64,000 nucleotides of DNA from an uncultured Lachnospiraceae bacterium (lineage in GTDB: Bacteria > Bacillota > Clostridia > Lachnospirales > Lachnospiraceae): positions 124,001 to 188,000 of the forward strand of contig CANTEG010000001.1 in NCBI GenBank assembly GCA_947652735.1, read 5' to 3'. Positions 53,726 through 62,113 of the stretch are shown here, piece by piece. Both the position numbers and the translations under genes were made by a program. The notes beneath the pieces were generated by a model. That model did no database searches, had not been told where the DNA came from, and saw nothing but the letters and a program-made list of their open reading frames with translations. Numbering within the stretch: position 1 is the first letter of the stretch; each line of letters starts with the position of its first letter.

Positions 53726-55057
53726 TTAATTTTTTAGCCCCTGCAGTCCATCCTTATCTGCTTTTCTCAGGCACATAACCGCAAAAACTACCACTGCCAA
53801 TTCCGTAATGACCATGGCCCACCATATACCGTCAAGCCCCCACAAAACAGGAAGCAGATAAACCAGGGCTCCGCTGACGATCAACCCGCGCAGCAGTGAC
53901 AGAATATTGGACCATTTTGTCCGCATGACCGACTGCAGATAGTAAGTTGCCTGAAAGTTAATTCCCATTGGCAGGAATGACAGAAAATAGACACGGACAA
54001 TCTCCGGGGCAATCTCAATAACCTCAGGCGTGGCATCCACAAAAAAAGACGTAAGCTGCAAAGGAAACAATACCCCTGCAAGGGCAAACACACCCCCCAT
54101 AAACAGAGCTGTCAAAACAGAAAGTTTATCTGCCTCACGGATACGCTGAATCTGCCCCGCCCCAAAGTTCATGGCGACAATAGGCTGGACCGCCTGCCCC
54201 ACACCACTGAAAAGATGCTGGAACATACCTGAGCAAGTGATGATTACACCAAAAACTGTCAGTGCAGCTTCCCCGCCATATCGGAGAATTTGTTTATTTT
54301 GAATTACTGTCAGTATTATAAAGGCAATATCAATAACACCCGCACTAAATCCGGCAATCAGCACATTCTGAAGAGCAATGGACAGCCGAAACGGCTTTAC
54401 CAGTTTTAAAGAGCACTTTTTTGAAAAGAAATATCTGCAAAGCACAATAAACTGAATGACCGTCCCCAGCACCGTTGCCAAGGCAGCGCCCGCCATGCCC
54501 CATTCCATGGGAAAGACAAAAAACCAGTCAGCAAAAACATTAAATACTCCGCCAATTACCACAGCGGCCATAACGCGGTCAGGCGCGCCGTCGCTGCGCA
54601 CCACACAAGAGAGATAGGCTGAAAAAATAAAAAACGGCATCGTCCACACGATTGGGTCTGTATATGCTTTCACCAACGGCATCAATACCTCATTTGCACC
54701 AAACAAGGTGTATATCTGTCCAGAAAACACAATGAAAACAATCCATATCAAACTTGTAAACAGCACTGTCAAAAGCAGCGAAGCCGAAAAATATGCATTC
54801 GCCTTCTCCATCTGGCCTTCTCCCCGTGCCTTTCCCATATATACACTGTTGCCGACCCCGCAAAGGAGGCCAAAGAGGGAAATAACGCCAAAAACTGGTG
54901 TTGCAATAGACAAAGCCGCCGCCCCATCCGCCCCGACACCCCGCCCGATGGCAATCATATCCACAAAACTATAGACAGATGTCACAACTGCCGCAGAAAG
55001 GGACGGAACCAGATAACTTCTGTACAGCTTTTTCATATCAGTCTTCAATAAATCCAT
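53726..55057 (-). CDS. MATE-family efflux transporter controlled by MarR
   Basis: 443 residues, twelve membrane helices. MATE segments include VTSVYSFVDMIAIGRGVG, GNSVYMGKARGEG and AVQPIVAMNFGAGQ. It begins 21 bases after the marR gene, so both come from one promoter. The base composition is visibly richer in G+C than neighbouring genes, which fits acquisition by transfer. A multidrug or toxic-compound exporter is likely. Confidence 0.92.
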   Translation of the reverse strand: MDLLKTDMKKLYRSYLVPSLSAAVVTSVYSFVDMIAIGRGVGADGAAALSIATPVFGVISLFGLLCGVGNSVYMGKARGEGQMEKANAYFSASLLLTVLFTSLIWIVFIVFSGQIYTLFGANEVLMPLVKAYTDPIVWTMPFFIFSAYLSCVVRSDGAPDRVMAAVVIGGVFNVFADWFFVFPMEWGMAGAALATVLGTVIQFIVLCRYFFSKKCSLKLVKPFRLSIALQNVLIAGFSAGVIDIAFIILTVIQNKQILRYGGEAALTVFGVIITCSGMFQHLFSGVGQAVQPIVAMNFGAGQIQRIREADKLSVLTALFMGGVFALAGVLFPLQLTSFFVDATPEVIEIAPEIVRVYFLSFLPMGINFQATYYLQSVMRTKWSNILSLLRGLIVSGALVYLLPVLWGLDGIWWAMVITELAVVVFAVMCLRKADKDGLQGLKN

Positions 55058-55078
55058 GTCACATTCTCCTCCTTGCCC

Positions 55079-55522
55079 CTATTGCACTTTCTGCATTTCT
55101 TTTTGCAGAGCGGACGTAAGGTGTTCAAATAATTCCAGAATTGTCTCCCGTTCCGAATCCGTAAGGCTCAAAAAAGCAATCTTCTCTGCACGTACAATCT
55201 TATCCGCCGTACCCTCGGCAAGGGCCGCCCCCGCTTCTGTCAAATGGATATGCTTGCTTCTGTGGTTATCCTCCGAACATTCCAGTTCAACATACCCATC
55301 CTTCACCAGAGTTTTCAATGCAGAATGGATAGACTGCTTGGACTGTAGCAGCATATCCACAAGGTCTTTCTGTGTACATTTCGGTTCTTCACGCAGTACA
55401 TATAAAATCCATAATGCCAGTTCCGGCATATTAAATTTCCGCGCCGCCCTGCGGTATATATCATCGTAACGTTTAAACATACGGTTAAATTGAATAATCT
55501 GGCGTTGTACATGATTTTCCAT
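55079..55522 (-). CDS. MarR-family transcriptional regulator
   Basis: 147 residues, winged helix. DNA-binding region about 40-100: PELALWILYVLREEPKCTQK, then DLVDMLLQSKQSIHSALKTL with the wing SEDNHRSKHIHLTEAG. It very likely represses its own promoter and the adjacent MATE gene; two matching palindromes flank the -10 element. Confidence 0.92.
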   Translation of the reverse strand: MENHVQRQIIQFNRMFKRYDDIYRRAARKFNMPELALWILYVLREEPKCTQKDLVDMLLQSKQSIHSALKTLVKDGYVELECSEDNHRSKHIHLTEAGAALAEGTADKIVRAEKIAFLSLTDSERETILELFEHLTSALQKEMQKVQ

Positions 55523-55539
55523 AATTGTTCTCCTTTCCA

Positions 55540-55589
55540 GTCCGAAAACAGACCAACAAAAGTATAGTCTGTTTTCAGACCGTTGTCAA
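55540..55589 (-). promoter_or_regulatory. marR-MATE promoter with two palindromic operators
   Basis: Minus strand TTGACA (55584-55589), 17-base spacer, TATACT (55561-55566), close to consensus. GTCTGTTTTCAGAC (plus strand, 55567-55580) fills the spacer, and GTCCGAAAACAGAC (55540-55553) lies just downstream of the -10. Both are 14-bp palindromes (the second with one mismatch), centred 27 bases apart. This is a typical arrangement for repression by a MarR dimer at each site. Confidence 0.85.
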
Positions 55590-55688
55590 TATGTGAGTCC
55601 CAGAATTTATAAAAATTTACATACGGTCTTATTCTAAATTTTAACTCTATTCACAGCACATGGAAAAATAAAGTAATGCTAATGCGTG

Positions 55689-55726
55689 AAGTCTACGGAG
55701 CGTGGATTGTTTCCGTAGACTTTTTG
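55689..55726 (+). terminator. Orphan plus-strand intrinsic terminator
   Basis: Perfect 11-bp stem AAGTCTACGGA / TCCGTAGACTT with a 12-base loop, followed by TTTTTG. On the plus strand it is a strong terminator, yet the nearest plus-strand gene upstream is far away. It may end a short noncoding RNA starting near the marR promoter region. Confidence 0.65.
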
Positions 55727-55888
55727 TATTAGACTAAAGGCGAGGTGAATTCAATTTACTGTAACCAAATTATACCTTAAGTAATCCTCATGCAGAAGTT
55801 TCTGATGGTTTTTCAGTGTATACCCCATGGTAATAACCCAACTTGGCTTGTGGTGCACAACGATAGCAATATATTAGAATCACAGACT

Positions 55889-56782
55889 TTATGAACCTAC
55901 TATCGTTCCCCCATTCGGATGGAGTACCTGCCCTGTCATATAACTGGAATCATCTGACGCAAGAAATACATAGCATGGTGAAACCTCACACGGCTGTCCT
56001 GCCCTGTTCATTGGCACATGGGATGTGGTTTTTCCAAATCCTGCAACCTCTTTTGCCGAGTAGGAAGCTGGAATCAACGGTGTCCATATAGGTCCCGGTG
56101 CAACTCCATTCACCCTAATTCCTTTTTCTGAAAGCGACAGGGAAAGTGATCTTGTTAAAGCAACAATGGCACCCTTTGTTGCACTGTAATCAATCAAGTC
56201 CTTATTTCCCTCATAAGCAGTCACCGAAGTAGTATTAATGATGCTTCCGCCCTTTTTCATATGAGGCAGTGCATACTGGATCAAGTAAAAAAATGAAAAT
56301 ACATTATTTCTGAATATAAATTCCAACTGCTCATGGGATATATCCAAAATACTCCGCTTGATAAATTGAACCGCATGATTGTTCACCAATATATCCAGCC
56401 TGCCAAAGCACTGAATTGTTTTCTCCACACAATGCTTCGCAAAGCATGGGTCTTTTAAATCTCCGCACAAAAGCAGGCAGCTGCCACCTAACTCTTCTAT
56501 TTTTTCTGCTGTCTCCCTTGCATCTTCCTCCTCATCATAATAGACAATGACAACGGCAGCGCCTTCCTTTACAAAATCATAGGCAACGGCACGCCCGATT
56601 CCACTGTCACCACCTGTAATCAGTGCAACCTTTCCTTTCAGTTTACAACATGTTTTCCCACACTCTGAAACTGGTCTTGGGTTCATAATATATTCAAAGC
56701 CGGGCTGTCTGTCCTGGTGCTGTGGTGGAAATGCAAAATCCTCCTTACAGACTCCCTGTAAATCAAAATTTTTCTTATACAT
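55889..56782 (-). CDS. SDR-family oxidoreductase (general stress protein 39-like)
   Basis: 297 residues. N-terminal extension with PPQHQDRQPG and MNPRP, as in the YghA/Gsp39 group, then a Rossmann core: KVALITGGDSGIGRAVAYDF, cofactor region, NNHAVQF, catalytic Ser in IINTTSVTAY and YSATKGAIVALTRSL (Tyr-xxx-Lys). The C-terminus SSYMTGQVLHPNGG is typical. The substrate is unknown. Confidence 0.92.
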   Translation of the reverse strand: MYKKNFDLQGVCKEDFAFPPQHQDRQPGFEYIMNPRPVSECGKTCCKLKGKVALITGGDSGIGRAVAYDFVKEGAAVVIVYYDEEEDARETAEKIEELGGSCLLLCGDLKDPCFAKHCVEKTIQCFGRLDILVNNHAVQFIKRSILDISHEQLEFIFRNNVFSFFYLIQYALPHMKKGGSIINTTSVTAYEGNKDLIDYSATKGAIVALTRSLSLSLSEKGIRVNGVAPGPIWTPLIPASYSAKEVAGFGKTTSHVPMNRAGQPCEVSPCYVFLASDDSSYMTGQVLHPNGGTIVGS

Positions 56783-57205
56783 ATCTGACTGTTTCCTAAT
56801 TTATCATTTATTTATTACATAATATGATATAGAACCGATATGGGTAACTTACAAATAGGCTTTAGAATGTAAACTTATTGACATTTTGAACAAAAATAGT
56901 ATAATATTTTTGATAAATCAAATAGATGCTACCTGCTATTATGTAAAATATTACTTGAAGTCATGCCATATTTAAAAAAATTTATATTCCAATCCACAAA
57001 CTCTAAATTTTCAGTTACTTAAAATCTATTACTCAAAATGTAGTTTACGTCTTTGAAACATAAATTTTCCAGTGCACTGCAAGAAAAGCAATAACAGACA
57101 ACTTCTATTTAGACTACTTGAAACAAGGTATTTTTGCCTCGCTTCTAATCTTAGCCGACTCCGCATGGAGTACATCGTTAGGAAACGAAAGGAGAATTTT
57201 TATTA
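56783..57205 (+). other. Divergent region and long leader before the methyl-accepting gene
   Basis: 423 bases without a gene. The promoter is at 56878-56905. The following 290 or so bases would form the 5' leader of the plus-strand gene. It is AT-rich in the first part. Near the 3' end, ACTCC-GCAT-GGAGT nested in CTTAGC/GTTAGG gives a stem-loop (about 57150-57182), followed by AAAGGAGA and the ATG. I recognise no known riboswitch. Confidence 0.5.
56878..56905 (+). promoter_or_regulatory. Promoter upstream of the methyl-accepting gene
   Basis: TTGACA (56878-56883), 16-base spacer, TATAAT (56900-56905): both hexamers match consensus. It lies about 300 bases before the start codon, leaving a long leader. 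Confidence 0.75.
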
Positions 57206-58906
57206 ATGAACAACAACGAAAACATTGAAAAGAAACTGACTGTCTCTATCTTCAAGATATCGACAATTACAGCAGCCGCTGCACTTTTGGGTGTAATTGC
57301 TCTTATTGTTATATCCAGTCGGTATTCTCATGCCTTGCAAAATTTTGGTTTTGCACAAGGGGATATCGGAAAGGCAATGTTTGAATTTGCAGATATTCGT
57401 TCTTCCCTCAGGGCTGCAATCGGATATGATAATCAGGATGCAATCGATGCCGTTGTAAAACAACATGATGAAAAGAAGCTTTTGTTTGAGAAATATTTTG
57501 CAGAAGTAGAAAATACAATCGTATCATCCGACGGACGTGTAACATACGATGCTATCAAGGCTGAACTGGATGCTTACTGGGAGCTGGATGCCAAGATAAT
57601 GGAATTGGGTGCCACAACAGACCGTGAACTTTGTGTTCAGGCACAGGAGCTTGCACTCACAGAACTTACAACTTCCTATAACAGTATTTATGACAAGCTG
57701 GAAGAACTGTTAAATGTAAAGGTCACGGAAGGAAATCGTCTTGCAAAAATACTTACCGTTGTTGGATGGGTTCTCGTCGTTGCCATAGTTGCTTTAATTG
57801 CTGTTGCAATGGTTGCATCAACGAAAATTGGAAGAAAAATTGCCAGAAAAATTTCAGTTCCTTTGGAACAACTGGGTGAGCGTCTTAAGACCTTTGCAGC
57901 CGGAGACCTTGCTTCACCATTCCCTATGGTTGAAACAGGTGACGAGGTGGAACATATGGAAAAGGATGCACGTGAAATGGCAGACAACCTCGACACTATT
58001 ATATATGATATTGATGAAGTACTTGGTGAAATGGCAAAAGGTAATTATACCGTAAGGTCAAAGGTCTCAGAGCGTTATACAGGAGATTTCCAAAAATTAT
58101 ATGAGTCAATGCGCGGATTAAGAGACCAGATGACAGAAACCTTGTTATCAATCGGAAGTGCCTCCAATCAGGTATCTGCCGGTTCTGATGAATTGGCAAA
58201 TGCAGCACAGTGTCTTGCAGAAGGTGCTACAGACCAGGCACATGCTGTATCAGCATTACATGAATCTATTTCTGATATAACCAGTGCAATGGAAAAAAGT
58301 GCACGGAGTGCAGGCGAGTCATATTCAAAATCGAAGGAATATGCAGACAGGGCAGATGAAAGCCGTCAGGAAATGGATACTATGATGGATGCTATGGAGC
58401 GTATCAGCGATGCCTCTACAAAAATCGGTGACATTATTACTGAAATTGAATCAATCGCAGCACAAACCAATCTCCTGTCCTTAAATGCTTCTATCGAAGC
58501 AGCACGTGCAGGTGAGTCAGGACGCGGTTTTGCAGTTGTTGCGGACCAAATTAGAGATTTGGCAGACCAAAGTGCAAAGGCTGCTGTAGATACAAGAGAA
58601 TTAATTGAAGCTTCCATCCGTGAGGTTGACAGAGGAAACAGTGTTGCTGCACATGCATCAACAGCTATAAAATCTGTAGTAGATGGAATCAAGCAAATTG
58701 CTTCTTTCTCCAAGAATCTCAAGGTTATTATGGAAGACCAGACTGAGGCAATGAAACAGGCAGAGCTTGAGGTAAATCAGATTTCAGGTGTTATCGAAAG
58801 TAATGCAGCAACTGCCGAAGAAGCATCTGCAACAAGTGAGGAATTATCTGCACAGGCTATGATGTTAGACCAGCTTATCGGCCAGTTTGAATTGACACAG
58901 CAGTAA
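57206..58906 (+). CDS. Methyl-accepting chemotaxis protein
   Basis: 566 residues. Two membrane helices (about 17-38 and 184-206) flank a 145-residue four-helix-bundle sensor. A HAMP domain follows (about 207-260), then a second HAMP-like linker with [16 protein letters not shown], then the signalling hairpin with tip [30 protein letters not shown]. This is a bundle-type chemoreceptor for an external ligand. AAAGGAGAA precedes the ATG. It is the only large plus-strand gene in the last 30 kb. Confidence 0.93.
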   Translation: MNNNENIEKKLTVSIFKISTITAAAALLGVIALIVISSRYSHALQNFGFAQGDIGKAMFEFADIRSSLRAAIGYDNQDAIDAVVKQHDEKKLLFEKYFAEVENTIVSSDGRVTYDAIKAELDAYWELDAKIMELGATTDRELCVQAQELALTELTTSYNSIYDKLEELLNVKVTEGNRLAKILTVVGWVLVVAIVALIAVAMVASTKIGRKIARKISVPLEQLGERLKTFAAGDLASPFPMVETGDEVEHMEKDAREMADNLDTIIYDIDEVLGEMAKGNYTVRSKVSERYTGDFQKLYESMRGLRDQMTETLLSIGSASNQVSAGSDELANAAQCLAEGATDQAHAVSALHESISDITSAMEKSARSAGESYSKSKEYADRADESRQEMDTMMDAMERISDASTKIGDIITEIESIAAQTNLLSLNASIEAARAGESGRGFAVVADQIRDLADQSAKAAVDTRELIEASIREVDRGNSVAAHASTAIKSVVDGIKQIASFSKNLKVIMEDQTEAMKQAELEVNQISGVIESNAATAEEASATSEELSAQAMMLDQLIGQFELTQQ

Positions 58907-59022
58907 AATCTGCTTTTGTGATGTCCGTTGTACAATACAAACAAATAAACGCAAGGCACGCTTTTGCTATGTGTTCACGTAACGTAAAGTACCTGCTTAT
59001 GATATTGCACAACTACATGCTT
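58905..59022. repeat. MITE-like copy D, internally deleted
   Basis: GTCCGTTGTACAATACAAACAA, then CGCAAGGCACGCTTTTGCT, and later GATATTGCACAACTAC match in order the left inner arm, centre and right inner arm of the element at 44023-44231. The centre is shorter and the outer terminal repeats are worn. It sits between the stop of the methyl-accepting gene and its terminator, so it would be transcribed. Confidence 0.6.
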
Positions 59023-59241
59023 TGTTCATTTCTTATATAAATAAAAAAGAGGGCAGCTACACTAAAAATTTATGTAGTTGCCCCCTTTTTAATTGAACTT
59101 ATTACCCTTGCTTTATGTTGATGGTAAATAACATAGTTTCTCATTGTTGGTATGATGGTAATGACAACACTGTGATTACAAGCTTTCCTATCCCAAGTGA
59201 TTAGCCTTTACCACGTATCATGGTAGCAAACAACATTATGA
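58907..59241. other. Gene-free stretch with MITE copy, terminator and imperfect repeats
   Basis: 335 bases: MITE-like copy D to about 59022, terminator at 59042-59090, then 59117-59259 with three imperfect repeats that extend into the aldo/keto reductase 3' end. No protein-coding frame is supported. Confidence 0.7.
59042..59091. terminator. Bidirectional intrinsic terminator
   Basis: AAAAAAGAGGGCAGCTACA pairs with TGTAGTTGCCCCCTTTTT around an 11-base loop. The T run on the plus strand ends the methyl-accepting gene; A's on the other side let it also work for minus-strand transcripts from the aldo/keto reductase operon. Confidence 0.85.
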
Positions 59242-59259
59242 TTACCAGTTTTTCTCCTC
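59117..59259. repeat. Imperfect repeats of the aldo/keto reductase 3' end
   Basis: TATCATGGTAGCAAACAACA (59216 on, running into the gene end ATTACCAG) and TATGATGGTAATGACAACAC (59151 on, continuing TGTGATTACAAG) share about 25 of 33 positions with one gap, 65 bases apart. A third partial copy begins at 59117 (GTTGATGGTAAATAACA). Confidence 0.4.
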
Positions 59260-60129
59260 TTTGGAGCTGTCATGCTGCCTCTTTCTCTCCTCTACCATTT
59301 TCACAAACCATTCAACCATGTTCGGATCATAATGCGAAAAAAACGCACTTGTTTTCGTATCCAGCTTTTCAATCGCTGTCATGTCCTCTTCTGAAAGTGT
59401 AAAATCAAATACATTAAAATTCTCAATCATTCTTTCCTTGTGGGTTGACTTTGGAAGTACAATTACACCCCTCTGAATATTCCAGCGAAGCATTACCTGT
59501 GCCGTAGTCTTTCCATACTTGGCTCCGATATTTGATAACATTTCATTTGTAAATGTATCTTGCCGTCCCTCTGCAAACGGTGCCCATGCCTCATGTGCAA
59601 CATTATATTTCTTCATCCATGTATTTGCTTCTGACTGTTGGTTAAACACATGAGTCTCGACCTGATTTACCATTGGCGGGATTCTTGTAAAAGAAGCAAG
59701 GTCTACCAGTCTGTCAGGGTAAAAATTAGATACTCCGATTGCCCTAAGCTTTCCCTCATCGTACAACTCCTCCAATGCACGGTACGCTCCGTAATAATCA
59801 TTGAACGGCTGGTGGAGTAATACAAGGTCAATATAGTCTGTCTGCAATTTTTCCATTGACGCAAGCACGGATTTTTTTGCTTCCTCATATCCATAATGCT
59901 CGACCCATACCTTTGTGGTAAGAAAAATTTCTTCTCTTGGCACACCCGATTTTTTTATTCCATTTCCCGTTTCCGTTTCATTAAAATAACTTTGGGCGGT
60001 ATCTAAGCTTCTGTACCCTACCTCAAGAGCATCCATAACGCAGCGCTCACATTCCTCCTTTGATACCTGATATACGCCATATCCTAAGATTGGCATTTTT
60101 ACTCCATTTGCCAGTGTTACATATTCCAT
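59242..60129 (-). CDS. Aldo/keto reductase (YtbE/2,5-diketogluconate reductase-like)
   Basis: 295 residues, TIM barrel. Start VTLANGVKMPILGYGVYQV; catalytic Tyr in RSLDTAQSYFNETETG with Asp; Lys in EIFLTTKVWVEHYG; His in DLVLLHQPFND; NADPH site VIVLPKSTHKERMIENFNVF. It reduces aldehydes or ketones. Third gene of the flavodoxin-reductase operon, 17 bases after the second. Confidence 0.93.
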   Translation of the reverse strand: MEYVTLANGVKMPILGYGVYQVSKEECERCVMDALEVGYRSLDTAQSYFNETETGNGIKKSGVPREEIFLTTKVWVEHYGYEEAKKSVLASMEKLQTDYIDLVLLHQPFNDYYGAYRALEELYDEGKLRAIGVSNFYPDRLVDLASFTRIPPMVNQVETHVFNQQSEANTWMKKYNVAHEAWAPFAEGRQDTFTNEMLSNIGAKYGKTTAQVMLRWNIQRGVIVLPKSTHKERMIENFNVFDFTLSEEDMTAIEKLDTKTSAFFSHYDPNMVEWFVKMVEERKRQHDSSKEEKNW

Positions 60130-60146
60130 CGTGATTCTCCTCCTAC

Positions 60147-61145
60147 TTATTTTATTATTTTTGAGCCGCCAAAGACGGCTGACATTTCCATGTTATCCAG
60201 TGAAGCATCCAATGCCTTTACTTCCTCAGCCGACAATTTAATTTCCGCAGCTCCCGCATTTTCCTTTAACCGCTCCAACTTCCGCGTACCAGGAATCGGA
60301 ACAATCCAAGGCTTTTTGCAGAGCATCCATGCCATGGAAATTTGTGCAGGTGTAGCATGTTTATCTTCTGCCATAGTATGAAGCAGGCTTAAAAGTGCCT
60401 TATTTTGCTCCACGGCTTCATCTGTAAACTGCGGCATATTACTGCGGTAATCCAGCTTTTCATCAAACTTGACACCTTTTCCATACACCCCTGACAAAAA
60501 ACCATTTGCCATCGGTGAAAAGGCGACTAAGCCAACCTGTAATTCTTCCAGAACAGGAAAAAGTGCTTCATACTGGCGTGCCATCATGGAATAACGGTTT
60601 TCCACAGCGGCAACAGGACATACAGCGTTGGCACGACGAAGATATTCTTCATTCGCCTCTGAAATACCCCAATTCAAAATTTTACCCTCTCTGATAAGCT
60701 CCTCCATCACGCACGCAACCTCCTCAGGCTCCACGGATGGATCAATACGGTGCTGAAAATATAAATCAATATGGTCAGTCTGAATTCTCCGCAAAGAGCC
60801 TTCCACAGATTTCCGAATAACCTCTGGTCTGGAATCAGGTATCAATGGATGATTAACCTGATTACTGTTCCTGTCAAAATGGATTCCAAACTTTGTGATA
60901 ATTTGTACATGGTTACGGATTGGTTTTAGTGCTTCGCCCACAAGCTGTTCGTTTATGTGGGGCTCATCGGCAGTCCCATATACCTCTGCCGTATCAAAAA
61001 GAGTATATCCGCAATCAAAGGCATTACGAAGCATTTGGATTGTTTCTTTGTTTTCCACTGGTGCACCATACGCATGACTGAACCCCATACAGCCCAACCC
61101 AATTGCTGATACTTCCAAATTCTTTCCTAATACTCGTTTTTCCAT
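60147..61145 (-). CDS. Aldo/keto reductase (AKR13/YakC-like)
   Basis: 332 residues from ATG at 61145, with GGGTGG 4 bases upstream; a longer in-frame start adds eight basic residues without support. KNLEVSAIGLGCMGFSHAYG, TLFDTAEVYG (catalytic Asp/Tyr), IITKFGIHFD (Lys), DLYFQHRIDPSV (His) and the NADPH-binding IVPIPGTRKLERLKENAGA are present. It belongs to the redox operon with the flavodoxin-like gene. Confidence 0.93.
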   Translation of the reverse strand: MEKRVLGKNLEVSAIGLGCMGFSHAYGAPVENKETIQMLRNAFDCGYTLFDTAEVYGTADEPHINEQLVGEALKPIRNHVQIITKFGIHFDRNSNQVNHPLIPDSRPEVIRKSVEGSLRRIQTDHIDLYFQHRIDPSVEPEEVACVMEELIREGKILNWGISEANEEYLRRANAVCPVAAVENRYSMMARQYEALFPVLEELQVGLVAFSPMANGFLSGVYGKGVKFDEKLDYRSNMPQFTDEAVEQNKALLSLLHTMAEDKHATPAQISMAWMLCKKPWIVPIPGTRKLERLKENAGAAEIKLSAEEVKALDASLDNMEMSAVFGGSKIIK

Positions 61146-61178
61146 TTTGCCACCCTTTCTTTTGAACATCAGTACAGC

Positions 61179-61628
61179 TTAAATTTTATCTGCCAAATTT
61201 TTTAACTCACTTGTACCTGTTGCCATTCCAAGATATTTCATGCCATACATCCGTGAAAAACGGCTCATTGTATACTCAGCCTTTTCCATCATCCACAGCT
61301 CAGGTGCTGCGCCTTGAAATATAAATGCTAATTTGCGTCCCAAAAGCTCTCCCTCGCGAACCGGTCCGTAAAAACGGTCAATCAAATTTCTAATGGAACC
61401 ACACATATTATGCCAATAAACTGGTGAGCCGATGACAATAATATCCGCTGCTTTCATTGCCGATACAACCTCAGAAAATTGGTCATCCTCAAATTCCTGT
61501 CCATAGCTGTACACCTTGTAATCCACAAGATTCAGTGTCTGATATTCCTTCCCCTCCAGTAGCTTCGCTGCCAGCTCCGCCGTGTTCCCATTCTTCTTTG
61601 GGCTGCCATTGATAAATAAAATACTCAT
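61179..61628 (-). CDS. Flavodoxin-family NAD(P)H:FMN oxidoreductase
   Basis: 149 residues. FMN-binding loop FINGSPKKNGNTAELA at the N-terminus and the second loop IVIGSPVYWHNMCGSIRNLIDR. Length is slightly under many members. First gene of a three-gene operon with two aldo/keto reductases; GGAGGG precedes the ATG by 7 bases. Probably a quinone or xenobiotic reductase. Confidence 0.9.
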   Translation of the reverse strand: MSILFINGSPKKNGNTAELAAKLLEGKEYQTLNLVDYKVYSYGQEFEDDQFSEVVSAMKAADIIVIGSPVYWHNMCGSIRNLIDRFYGPVREGELLGRKLAFIFQGAAPELWMMEKAEYTMSRFSRMYGMKYLGMATGTSELKNLADKI

Positions 61629-62113
61629 TTTTCATCCCTCCATATATACGTTTTCTAAAGATGAGCAAAACGTGCCATTCCCGCAAATCTACAAGATTCC
61701 TGTCAGCTTTCAGATTACATTACTTGAACTGTTATGTTAATTATAAGCACGGCAGTATAATATCAGAAGTCTGACTTTGTTATGCAGTATATACGTAAAG
61801 GTTTTAACCATCTTGTTTAATTCGCATATGTTGTAACGGCTGCCGCAACTTGTCAAGAACTTGTTCCTCTTTTGACCAGAACAAAGTGCCTTTGGCACTC
61901 TTTATGTTGCCACTACTTTTATGGCACTTTATAGCAGGATTTTTAATCCTGCCTTATCGGAAAGTGCGGAGGACTTTCCGATAAAACAAAAAAGGCAGCC
62001 AATTTTCCGTTAAGATAAACTGCTGCCAAAAATAAGCATTATTAAATTTTTGATGTTATAATGTCAAATGATTTCAGTGTTTCAATGGTTGGTTCTGTGA
62101 AGCTATTGCTGCC
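61629..62113. other. Gene-free stretch with hairpin cluster and putative promoter
   Basis: 485 bases. From right to left: terminator of the K+ channel gene (61988-62031); three tight hairpins at 61884-61983; a possible minus-strand promoter with TTGACA at 61851-61856 and a weak -10 CAACAT 17 bases on; then about 190 bases leading to the flavodoxin gene. No coding frame is supported. Confidence 0.6.
61988..62031 (-). terminator. Intrinsic terminator after the K+ channel gene
   Basis: On the minus strand GGCAGC and GCTGCC pair across a 22-base loop, followed by TTTTTTG. It lies about 85 bases past the stop at 62114. Confidence 0.7.

Larger units (their letters stand above)
55523..55888. other. 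Gene-free stretch between marR and the SDR gene
   Basis: 366 bases. It holds the marR promoter-operator (55540-55589), a plus-strand terminator at 55689-55726 with no gene before it, and 55741-55888, where no feature was recognised. No open frame of useful size has a ribosome binding site. Confidence 0.7.

Noticed and set aside
56906..57205. c-di-GMP (GEMM) riboswitch before the chemoreceptor
   Set aside because: The core GCACAGGGCAAACC-like and tetraloop-receptor elements are not present.
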